A stretch of DNA of 64,000 bases from Bifidobacterium scaligerum (lineage in GTDB: Bacteria; Actinomycetota; Actinomycetes; Actinomycetales; Bifidobacteriaceae): contig NZ_PGLQ01000001.1 of assembly GCF_002802865.1 (NCBI RefSeq), forward strand, positions 124,001 to 188,000. Reading direction: 5' to 3'. Of the stretch, positions 15,520-22,452 are shown one piece after another. The position numbers were made by a program, and so were the translations under genes. The notes below the pieces were generated by a model that searched no databases, had not been told where the DNA came from, and saw only the letters and a program-made list of their open reading frames with translations. How positions within the stretch are numbered: the stretch's first letter is position 1; each line of letters starts with the position of its first letter.

Positions 15520-17535
15520 ATGACTGACAACTCCAAGGCACAGATGCTGGCCATGCAGAAGGAGCACGGCCCGCTGCTTGAGGTCAAGGACCTCGCCGTC
15601 GACTTCACCACGGACACCGGCAAGCCGGTGCACGCCGTGCGCAGCTCCTCCTTCACCGTCTATCCCGGTCAGTGGGTGGCCATCGTGGGTGAATCCGGTT
15701 CCGGTAAGTCCACATCCGCTATGGCTGTACTGGGCTTGTTGCCGGGCACCGGTCACGTGGTCGGTGGTTCCATCAAGCTCGACGGTCAGGAAATTGCCGG
15801 TGCCAAGCAGTCCGAGTTCGACAAGCTGCGCGGCACCAAGATGGGTCTCGTGCCCCAGGACCCGATGAGTAACCTGAACCCAGTGTGGCGCATCGGATCT
15901 CAGGTCAAGGAAGCGCTCAAAGCCAACAACATGGATGTGGCCCACGAGAAGCGCTCCGCCCTCGCCAAGGCTCTGGCCGGCGAAGACGCAGCCGTGGAAC
16001 TCAAGGGCAACGACGATGAGACCTTCCTCGGTTCCAAGGATCTGCCTGCCCTGATGGATGAGGCCAAGAAGGCCCTCAACGCCGCCGGTGTGACCGGTGA
16101 GGCGTTCGATAAGGCCGTGGCACGTTTCGAAAGCGAATGGGTGCCGGGTTCCGAGACCCGTTGGCGTGTAGCCGACGACCTTATCAAGGCCGGTGTGGCT
16201 GATGATCAGGCTTGGTATCTGGCCAAGAAGTACGTAACCGGTTCCACCATGGAGGATCGTATCGCAGGCCTCCTGTCCGAAGCCGGCCTTCCGGATGCCG
16301 CAACCCGTGCGCGCCAGTTCCCGCACGAGTTTTCCGGCGGCATGCGTCAGCGTGCGTTGATCGCCATTGGTCTGGCCTGCCGCCCTGACCTGCTGATCGC
16401 CGACGAGCCGACCTCGGCCCTCGACGTGACCGTGCAGAAGAAGATCCTCGACCACCTGCACATGCTCACCGATTCGCTGGGCACTGCCGTGTTGTTCATT
16501 ACCCACGATCTGGGCCTCGCCGCTGAGCGCGCCCAGCACATCGTGGTGATGTACAAGGGCCAGGTCGTTGAATCCGGTCCGAGCCTCGAAGTGCTTCAGC
16601 ACCCGCAGCATCCGTACACCAAGCGACTGGTGGCCGCGGCTCCGTCTTTGGCTTCCCAGCGCATCATCTCCGCCAAGGAGCGCGGCGAGAACGCCGACGC
16701 ATTGCTGGACCACAAGATCGCCGATGAGAACGAGCTTGAAAAGAGCGAGCACATCATCACCGTCGATCACCTGACCAAGGAGTTCAAGCTTCCTCGCAAG
16801 AAGGAGATGTTCAAGGCCGTCGATGACGTGTCCTTCTCCGTCAAGCGCGGCACCACGCTGGCCATTGTGGGTGAGTCCGGTTCCGGCAAGTCCACTGTGG
16901 CGAACATGGTGCTTCACCTGCTGGAGCCTACCTCCGGCAAGGTGTTCTACGAGGGCCGCGACACCTCCACGTTCAAGGCCAAGGACTTGTTGGGCTTCCG
17001 TCGCCATGTGCAGCCGGTGTTCCAGAACCCGTACGGCTCGCTGGATCCGATGTATTCCATTTACCGTTCCATCGAGGAGCCGCTGCGCATCCATAAGATC
17101 GGTGATGCCAAGTGGCGTGCCAACCGTGTCAAGGAATTGCTTGACATGGTGGAGATGCCTCAGTCGGTGATGGGCCGTTACCCGAACGAGCTATCCGGCG
17201 GTCAGCGTCAGCGCATTGCCATCGCGCGAGCCATGGCTCTGGATCCGGACGTCATCGTGTGCGATGAGGCTGTCTCTGCCCTCGACGTGCTGGTTCAGGA
17301 TCAGGTGTTGCACCTGCTCAACGACCTGCAGGCCGAAAAGGGACTGAGCTACCTGTTCATCACCCATGATCTGGCTGTGGTCCGCCAGATCGCCGACGAG
17401 GTCGTGGTGATGCAGCACGGCAAGCTCGTCGAGCACGCCACCACCGACGAGGTGTTCGATCACCCGAAGATGCAGTACACGCGCGATTTGCTCGACGCCA
17501 TCCCCGGCGGCAAGCTCCAGCTCGGTCTGGACTGA
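15520..17535 (+). CDS. Oligopeptide ABC transporter, fused double ATPase (OppD-OppF type)
   Basis: Energises the peptide importer; two complete nucleotide-binding domains in one 671-residue chain. Domain 1 has Walker A GESGSGKST (57-65), Q-loop VPQDPMSNLNP (111-121), signature FSGGMRQRA (271-279) and Walker B LLIADEPTSALD. Domain 2 has GESGSGKSTV, FQNPYGSLDP, LSGGQRQRIAIARA and VIVCDEAVSALD. Between the Q-loop and signature of domain 1 lies an extra segment of about 100 residues (roughly 137-245) absent from ordinary OppD. Each domain ends in an oligopeptide-transporter C-terminal piece (PQHPYTKRLVAA; PKMQYTRDLLDAIPGG). ATG 15520 follows GAGGAAAC; the in-frame extension from 15472 lies inside oppC. 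Confidence 0.93.
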   Translation: MTDNSKAQMLAMQKEHGPLLEVKDLAVDFTTDTGKPVHAVRSSSFTVYPGQWVAIVGESGSGKSTSAMAVLGLLPGTGHVVGGSIKLDGQEIAGAKQSEFDKLRGTKMGLVPQDPMSNLNPVWRIGSQVKEALKANNMDVAHEKRSALAKALAGEDAAVELKGNDDETFLGSKDLPALMDEAKKALNAAGVTGEAFDKAVARFESEWVPGSETRWRVADDLIKAGVADDQAWYLAKKYVTGSTMEDRIAGLLSEAGLPDAATRARQFPHEFSGGMRQRALIAIGLACRPDLLIADEPTSALDVTVQKKILDHLHMLTDSLGTAVLFITHDLGLAAERAQHIVVMYKGQVVESGPSLEVLQHPQHPYTKRLVAAAPSLASQRIISAKERGENADALLDHKIADENELEKSEHIITVDHLTKEFKLPRKKEMFKAVDDVSFSVKRGTTLAIVGESGSGKSTVANMVLHLLEPTSGKVFYEGRDTSTFKAKDLLGFRRHVQPVFQNPYGSLDPMYSIYRSIEEPLRIHKIGDAKWRANRVKELLDMVEMPQSVMGRYPNELSGGQRQRIAIARAMALDPDVIVCDEAVSALDVLVQDQVLHLLNDLQAEKGLSYLFITHDLAVVRQIADEVVVMQHGKLVEHATTDEVFDHPKMQYTRDLLDAIPGGKLQLGLD

Positions 17536-17559
17536 TTGTAAAAGCTCAAGCCAGTTGCC

Positions 17560-17647
17560 GGCGAAGCCCGGCATACCATAGTGCCCGACACACTCAAGGC
17601 CGTTTGGCCAAGCTTATAGTCGGTCACTATGTATGCCGGGCTTCGCC
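17560..17647 (+). repeat. Large hairpin A after the opp operon, with a 29-base core loop
   Basis: Perfect 16-bp outer stem (17560-17575 with 17632-17647) continued by an inner stem with one mismatch (CATAGTGCCCGAC with GTCGGTCACTATG), enclosing a 29-base loop at 17590-17618. The loop contains GGCCGTTTGGCC. It is the reverse complement of the loop of hairpin B apart from one base. It may be the opp terminator. Confidence 0.85.
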
Positions 17648-17686
17648 TTATCGCATTAATAATTGTGTTTATATGGCTGATACGAG

Positions 17687-17773
17687 GGTGATGGTTGGGG
17701 TATGCGTTGCTGGACTGTAAGCTTGGCCAAACGGCCTTGAGTGTGTCCAGCAACGCATACCCCAACCATCACC
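17687..17773 (+). repeat. Large hairpin B, mirrored 29-base core loop
   Basis: A perfect 29-bp stem (17687-17715 with 17745-17773) and a 29-base loop at 17716-17744 that is the reverse complement of hairpin A's loop except at one position. The arms are unrelated to those of hairpin A. It lies between convergent genes and is followed by a small GGCC-TCAC-GGCC hairpin (17774-17786). Confidence 0.88.
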
Positions 17774-17796
17774 GGCCTCACGGCCGGAGTAATTAA

Positions 17797-18657
17797 TCAC
17801 ACGTCATAGGTGATGGTCAGGGGAGCGTGGTCGGACCAGCGTAGGTCGTAGGTCGGCGCTTTGTCGATTACGAATCCGCGGGCGGTTTCCGCGAGTTCGG
17901 GAGTGGCGAATTGATAATCGAGTCGCCATCCGACATTGTTGTCGAACGCGCGGCCACGCTGGCTCCACCAAGTGTACGGGCCCTGAATATCACCAGCCAG
18001 ATCACGCATCACATCAACGAACTCGTATTCGCCCAGCCATTTGTCGACATAGGCACGTTCCTCAGGCAGGAACCCGGCGTGCTTTTCGTTTGCCTTGGCG
18101 TTCTTGATATCCAGAGGAGTGTGCGCGATATTGAAATCGCCGCACAGCACAGCCTGCTTGCCGCCACGTGCGGCTTCATCGCGCAGTTCTCCCATACGAA
18201 TCAGCATGGTGTCCAGAAAACGGTATTTCTGCTCCATCTTGAGCGGATCATCAACGTTACCGGCGTGCACGTAGACGCAGACCACGGTAATCGTATAGCC
18301 TTCGGGCGTGCGGACATCCGTTTCGATCCAACGTCCTGAATCCACGTCTTCGGTGAGTCCCGGCAGCCCATAGCGCTGCTCGGCCACCGGCAGATCGGAC
18401 AGCAGCGCCACACCGGCACGGCCCTTGACCCGGCATATTTCATTGGTCAGCGTGAAATCCTCGGCTGATGCAATAGCGCCGGCCTGAGCATATTCGAACG
18501 CGAACTTGCCGAAAATCTTGTCGATATCCGGTTGCGGGGCGCGAATCTCCTGCATACACCAGATATTTGGCGTATGTCTGCCAGCCCATTGTGCGATGCC
18601 CTTGCGATCGGCCGCTCGCAGCCCATTGACATTGGATGTGGTGATAGTGATGGTCAT
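17797..18657 (-). CDS. xth: Exodeoxyribonuclease III
   Basis: Endonuclease/exonuclease/phosphatase-fold DNA repair enzyme that cuts at abasic sites and trims 3' ends. Motifs seen: TSNVNGLRAADRKG at the N terminus, the metal-binding glutamate in CMQEIRAP, GDFNIAHTPLDIKNAKAN (Asp and Asn of the active site), GWRLDYQFAT and the terminal WSDHAPLTITY (catalytic Asp-His). Length 286 residues, normal. The ATG at 18657 is six bases after a TACTAT box on the minus strand, and no ribosome-binding site is visible, so the message is probably leaderless; the ATG ten codons upstream is less likely. It is convergent with the opp operon. Confidence 0.93.
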   Translation of the reverse strand: MTITITTSNVNGLRAADRKGIAQWAGRHTPNIWCMQEIRAPQPDIDKIFGKFAFEYAQAGAIASAEDFTLTNEICRVKGRAGVALLSDLPVAEQRYGLPGLTEDVDSGRWIETDVRTPEGYTITVVCVYVHAGNVDDPLKMEQKYRFLDTMLIRMGELRDEAARGGKQAVLCGDFNIAHTPLDIKNAKANEKHAGFLPEERAYVDKWLGEYEFVDVMRDLAGDIQGPYTWWSQRGRAFDNNVGWRLDYQFATPELAETARGFVIDKAPTYDLRWSDHAPLTITYDV

Positions 18658-18793
18658 GGAGCCATAGTATGCAAATCCGCCTACCAACCCGCCCGTTGGT
18701 TTGCCGATGGCGATGCCGTGCCGATGTTCAGCTTTCTCTAAGACTGGGTGCTAGTGTTAGCAAGGTTGCAACCGTTATACGAAACGAGGAATT

Positions 18794-19651
18794 ATGGGAC
18801 TGTTCGGATTCGGTAAGAAGAAGGACAAGAAGGAAGCCGAGCCGGTCGAATCCGTCGATGAAGACAAGGTGGCCGCCGAAGAAGCCAACGCCATTGCCAA
18901 GGCGCAGAGCGCCGAAACCGTGCTGGCAGAACCTTCCCGAGAATACGAGGGCCGTGGCGAGGAACGCGGACCGTGGGACGTCAATGACGACAACGTTCCT
19001 GATTATGACGATTATCTGGATTTGGGCGCCTACTACCTGCCGTTCCTCCAAGGCATCGAACTGCGCATCAAGGCTAACCGCGCCACCCGTCAGGTGCTTG
19101 GCTCAACCATCACCTACGGTGCCTCCAGCTTGGAGATCGAAGCATTCGCGGCGCCAAAGACCATGGGCCTGTGGGACGATGTGCGCGCCGATCTGCTTGA
19201 AGCCAACAAGAACGCTTCCGAAACCGAGGGCGTATTCGGCACCGAGCTCAAGCTGCCGGTAAGCGTCAAGGGCGGCAAGACCGTCGAGACGCGCATCGTG
19301 GCGGTGGATGGTCCTCGTTGGATGCTGCGCGGCATCTTCTCCGGCAAGGCCGCTGTGGACCCGGACAGCCCTGAGACCGAAGCTTTGAACAAGTTCTTCG
19401 CCGATATCGTCGTGGAACGCGGCGACGAGCCGCTTGCCCCGCGTGATCTCATCCCGATGCATCCGCCGGTGGCACCTGCCGAGCGCAAGGCCGCGAAGGC
19501 CGCTGCCGCGGCGGCTGAAGGCCAGGACGGTGGCAAGGACCACTTCAAGGAGATTCCGGACAACAAGCCGAAGGGACCGCTGAGCCAGGACCAGACCACC
19601 GAGGTCAAGACCACGCTGGCCCGCGGACCGATGTTCTCCGAAGTCCGCTGA
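18794..19651 (+). CDS. DUF3710 family protein
   Basis: Conserved actinobacterial protein of unknown function, 285 residues. The basic N-terminal tag MGLFGFGKKKDKKEAE is followed by an acidic linker and the DUF3710 core (GPWDVNDDNVPDYDDYLDLGAYYLPFLQGIELR, seen in parts; PRWMLRGIFSGKAA; ERGDEPLAPRDLIPMHPP). No membrane helix or catalytic motif is apparent. A GAGGAA ribosome-binding site lies just upstream of the ATG. It is the first gene of a three-gene cluster (DUF3710, DUF3159, TRAM methyltransferase) with three-base and short gaps; the same order occurs in many actinobacteria, where it follows dut. Its job is not known. Confidence 0.88.
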   Translation: MGLFGFGKKKDKKEAEPVESVDEDKVAAEEANAIAKAQSAETVLAEPSREYEGRGEERGPWDVNDDNVPDYDDYLDLGAYYLPFLQGIELRIKANRATRQVLGSTITYGASSLEIEAFAAPKTMGLWDDVRADLLEANKNASETEGVFGTELKLPVSVKGGKTVETRIVAVDGPRWMLRGIFSGKAAVDPDSPETEALNKFFADIVVERGDEPLAPRDLIPMHPPVAPAERKAAKAAAAAAEGQDGGKDHFKEIPDNKPKGPLSQDQTTEVKTTLARGPMFSEVR

Positions 19652-19654
19652 TCT

Positions 19655-20380
19655 ATGGCAGATAAGAAACGTACTGGCTTGTCCGCATTGGCCGATGCCG
19701 GTGCGGACAGCGACGATTTCTCCATCATCGAAGCCATTGGCGGACCGAGAGGCGTTGTCGAATCCATGCTGCCCGGCGTGGTATTCGTGGTGCTGTTCGT
19801 AGCCACGAACAATCTGAATCTCACCATTGCAGTCTCTGCGGTACTTGCGCTGATTCAGGTATTGGCACGTCTGGTGCAACGCCAGTCGCTGATGGGTGCG
19901 CTCTCCGGCTTGGTGGCTGTGGGCATCTGTCTGATTTGGGCATGGAAGAGCCATGAGGCGCGCAACTATTACATGCTGGGTTTTCTGACCAATGCGGTAT
20001 ATGCGGTGTTGCTGTCCGTGTCGTTGGCGGTCCGCGTACCCGGATTGGGACTGGTGGTGGAATTCATTCGCCAGATGCCTACGGATCGTTTTGCGGCCTG
20101 GTTCCATGATTGGATGGACGATCGCGAGTTGAAGCGTGCCTACATGGTCATCACCAGTCTGTGGACGTGCTTGTTCGCGCTTCGTCTGCTGGTGCAGGTG
20201 CCGCTGTATATGACCGATCATGTGGCGGCGCTTGGCGTGGCCCGCCTGCTGATGGGTATACCGTTCTGGGCGTTGGCCATCTGGGTGAGTTACCTGATCA
20301 TTGCCACTCCGATGCACCGCCATACCAATACGTATCGTCGTGACGGTGACGCTGCGGAACGCCAGCAGGAACACGAGTAA
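19655..20380 (+). CDS. DUF3159 family membrane protein
   Basis: A 241-residue polytopic membrane protein of the actinobacterial DUF3159 family. The family start SIIEAIGGPRGVVESMLPGVVFVVLF is recognisable, then about six hydrophobic segments, with a soluble loop FIRQMPTDRFAAWFHDWMDD in the middle. The function is unknown; the family has been likened to intracellular septation proteins. The ATG comes three bases after the DUF3710 stop, so translation is coupled. The C terminus is short, charged and polar (RRDGDAAERQQEHE). Confidence 0.88.
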   Translation: MADKKRTGLSALADAGADSDDFSIIEAIGGPRGVVESMLPGVVFVVLFVATNNLNLTIAVSAVLALIQVLARLVQRQSLMGALSGLVAVGICLIWAWKSHEARNYYMLGFLTNAVYAVLLSVSLAVRVPGLGLVVEFIRQMPTDRFAAWFHDWMDDRELKRAYMVITSLWTCLFALRLLVQVPLYMTDHVAALGVARLLMGIPFWALAIWVSYLIIATPMHRHTNTYRRDGDAAERQQEHE

Positions 20381-20403
20381 GCACAACAGTAGGAAAGGAA
20401 GAC

Positions 20404-21669
20404 ATGCAAGCTGAGGTTCGTATCGAACGATACGCCGATCAGGGCCGATGCGTGGCTCATATCGATGGCCGTGTAGTATTCGTGCGTTTCGCGCTGCCCG
20501 GGGAATTGGTGCGCATTGAGCTTGACGAGCCGCATGATCGCGACGATCGTTTCTGGACCGGTGAGGTAATCGACGTCATCGAACCGTCCGAGGACCGTGT
20601 GACCCCGGCATGGCCTCTTGCCGGCCCATTGGCCATGGGCGGGGGAGTCGGCGGTGCCGATCTGGTGCATGTCTCTCTGGCGGGCCAGCTCAGGTGGAAG
20701 GCCATCACCGTTTCCGAACAGATGAGCCGTTTGGGACATGTCGAAATCGCCGTACCCATCGAGCGAATGCCGCAGGACGAGGATTTCGGCGGGCTCAACT
20801 GGCGTACTCGCATTGAAATGATCGCCGACGAAAACGGTCTGCCCTCCATGCGCCGCCGAGGCACGCACAATCGCGTGGCCATCGATACGATGCCGCTGGC
20901 CACGCACGCATTGCTGGACGTCGCTCAGCGGGAGCATGTCTGGGACGGCGGATTCGAGCCTGGTTCGCAGATTCGTCTGTCGGTGCCCGAGCCCCGTGAT
21001 GTGGCACCTGATGCTGGAAGCAATGACAACTACGCTGTGCTGGTTGACGGTGAATTGCGCGCCGGCTCCCAGCTGCTGACCGAGAAGGTGACCATCAACG
21101 GACGGACCTTCACCTACCGCGTGGACGCCAACGGTTTCTGGCAGGTGCATCGTCAAGCTCCGATAGCGTTGGGAACCTACGTGATCGATCAAGTCAACGA
21201 TCAGTTGCAGGGGCTTGCCGCACCGGTGATTTGGGATCTGTATTCCGGCTCGGGTCTGTTCACACTACCGTTGGCCACGATGACCGGGGAACGCACTCGC
21301 ATGCTCAGCGTCGAAGGCGCGCCTATCGCGGTGAAGAACGCCCAACGTAATCTGCGTGCCATGAACCTGAACGATGTGGATGCACGCACGGGGGATGTGC
21401 CGCGCACGCTGGACCGTCTGCCAGCACATCTGACCAAACCGAACGTCGTGGTGTTGGACCCGCCGCGTGCCGGTGCGAGAGCCAAGGTCTGCCGTCAGAT
21501 CGCCGCTTCCGGTGCCGCCGTTGTGGTGTACATCGCCTGTGATCCGACCAGTCTGGCGCGTGACACCGCCACTTTGATCGCGGAAGGCTACCAGCTGTCA
21601 ACCATACGTGCCTTCGATATCTACCCGATGACCCACCACGTCGAGACGGTGGCTGTGTTCACTCGGTGA
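20404..21669 (+). CDS. TRAM-domain class I SAM-dependent RNA methyltransferase (TrmA/RlmD family)
   Basis: RNA m5U-type methyltransferase of 421 residues. The N-terminal TRAM/OB RNA-binding domain (about 1-60, EVRIERYADQGRCVAHIDGRVVFVRFALPGE in parts) is followed by the central domain and the Rossmann methyltransferase domain, with SAM motif DLYSGSGLFTLPLA and motif IV VVLDPPRAGARAKV. The stretch VVYIACDPTSLARD carries the catalytic cysteine. The Fe-S cysteine cluster of E. coli RumA is not visible at the N terminus. AGGAAAGGAAG precedes the ATG. It is the third gene of the DUF3710 cluster. Whether the target is tRNA U54 or 23S rRNA cannot be told. Confidence 0.9.
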   Translation: MQAEVRIERYADQGRCVAHIDGRVVFVRFALPGELVRIELDEPHDRDDRFWTGEVIDVIEPSEDRVTPAWPLAGPLAMGGGVGGADLVHVSLAGQLRWKAITVSEQMSRLGHVEIAVPIERMPQDEDFGGLNWRTRIEMIADENGLPSMRRRGTHNRVAIDTMPLATHALLDVAQREHVWDGGFEPGSQIRLSVPEPRDVAPDAGSNDNYAVLVDGELRAGSQLLTEKVTINGRTFTYRVDANGFWQVHRQAPIALGTYVIDQVNDQLQGLAAPVIWDLYSGSGLFTLPLATMTGERTRMLSVEGAPIAVKNAQRNLRAMNLNDVDARTGDVPRTLDRLPAHLTKPNVVVLDPPRAGARAKVCRQIAASGAAVVVYIACDPTSLARDTATLIAEGYQLSTIRAFDIYPMTHHVETVAVFTR

Positions 21670-21776
21670 TCGTTCCATCGGCTCGCCTGCCATTGCCGCC
21701 GAGTTGTATGTGATCGGCGGTTGGCGGGCGAGCCGTACGCATGCGTATAGGCTGGGTTTTCGTTATCATGCACTCT

Positions 21777-22376
21777 ATGAGACGACGGATTATGGCTATG
21801 CTGTCCTGCACGGCTGCGGTACTGTCCCTGACAGCATGCACACCGGTGGGCAAAGCGGTAGGAGACACGCAGGAGCATAAGCCCGCCGTCGCCCACGATC
21901 TGGTCCATCCTACGGACGTCACCGTGGGATTCGTTGGTTCGACGGATACCGACGTGGACCGCATGGCCATTGACGCCATCGCTGACGATGGACTTGAAGT
22001 GGCGTATGCGGCGCTTGACGCCGAAGCGACAGCTTCCGATAACGATGCCGCCTCCGCAGATGCCGAGTCGACCGCCACCGCGCAAAATGCCGTCAATGAT
22101 TTCACGGACCGTGCGGTCAAACTGGTGATCATCAGTGGCATGAACGTAACGACAGCAAATCAACAAAGCTGGCAGGATACCTTGGCTTCCCCACGCAACG
22201 CCGGCATTCCCGTGATATTGCTCAATCCGGTATCCACGCCGAATGACGAGCTGTTGTATGCGGCCACCTTCGTCATCAACGATCGTGACGCTTCCGCCAC
22301 ACCGTTGGCCGACGCCATCATGACCATCATCCGTGACGATCCGCACGGACGAACGATTGCCGTCACCGCCCTGTGA
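21777..22376 (+). CDS. Lipoprotein resembling half of a sugar-binding protein
   Basis: A 199-residue secreted lipoprotein: basic start MRRRIMAM, hydrophobic stretch, lipobox LTAC with the lipidated cysteine at residue 21. After an N-terminal linker the sequence VTVGFVGSTDTDVDRMAIDAIAD and VKLVIISGMN...PVILLNPV resembles the first lobe of a periplasmic-binding-protein type 1 fold (sugar or autoinducer type), but no second lobe follows. An alanine/aspartate-rich insert lies around residues 80-105. No transporter genes are adjacent. The ATG lies seven bases after TATCAT with no ribosome-binding site, so a leaderless start is likely. Confidence 0.6.
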   Translation: MRRRIMAMLSCTAAVLSLTACTPVGKAVGDTQEHKPAVAHDLVHPTDVTVGFVGSTDTDVDRMAIDAIADDGLEVAYAALDAEATASDNDAASADAESTATAQNAVNDFTDRAVKLVIISGMNVTTANQQSWQDTLASPRNAGIPVILLNPVSTPNDELLYAATFVINDRDASATPLADAIMTIIRDDPHGRTIAVTAL

Positions 22377-22452
22377 GGAAGTCGTAAGGCTTCAGACAGG
22401 CAACCCTCACGTCAAGCGTACAGACGGCATCAGGCGCGGTAGTCTGAGAACC

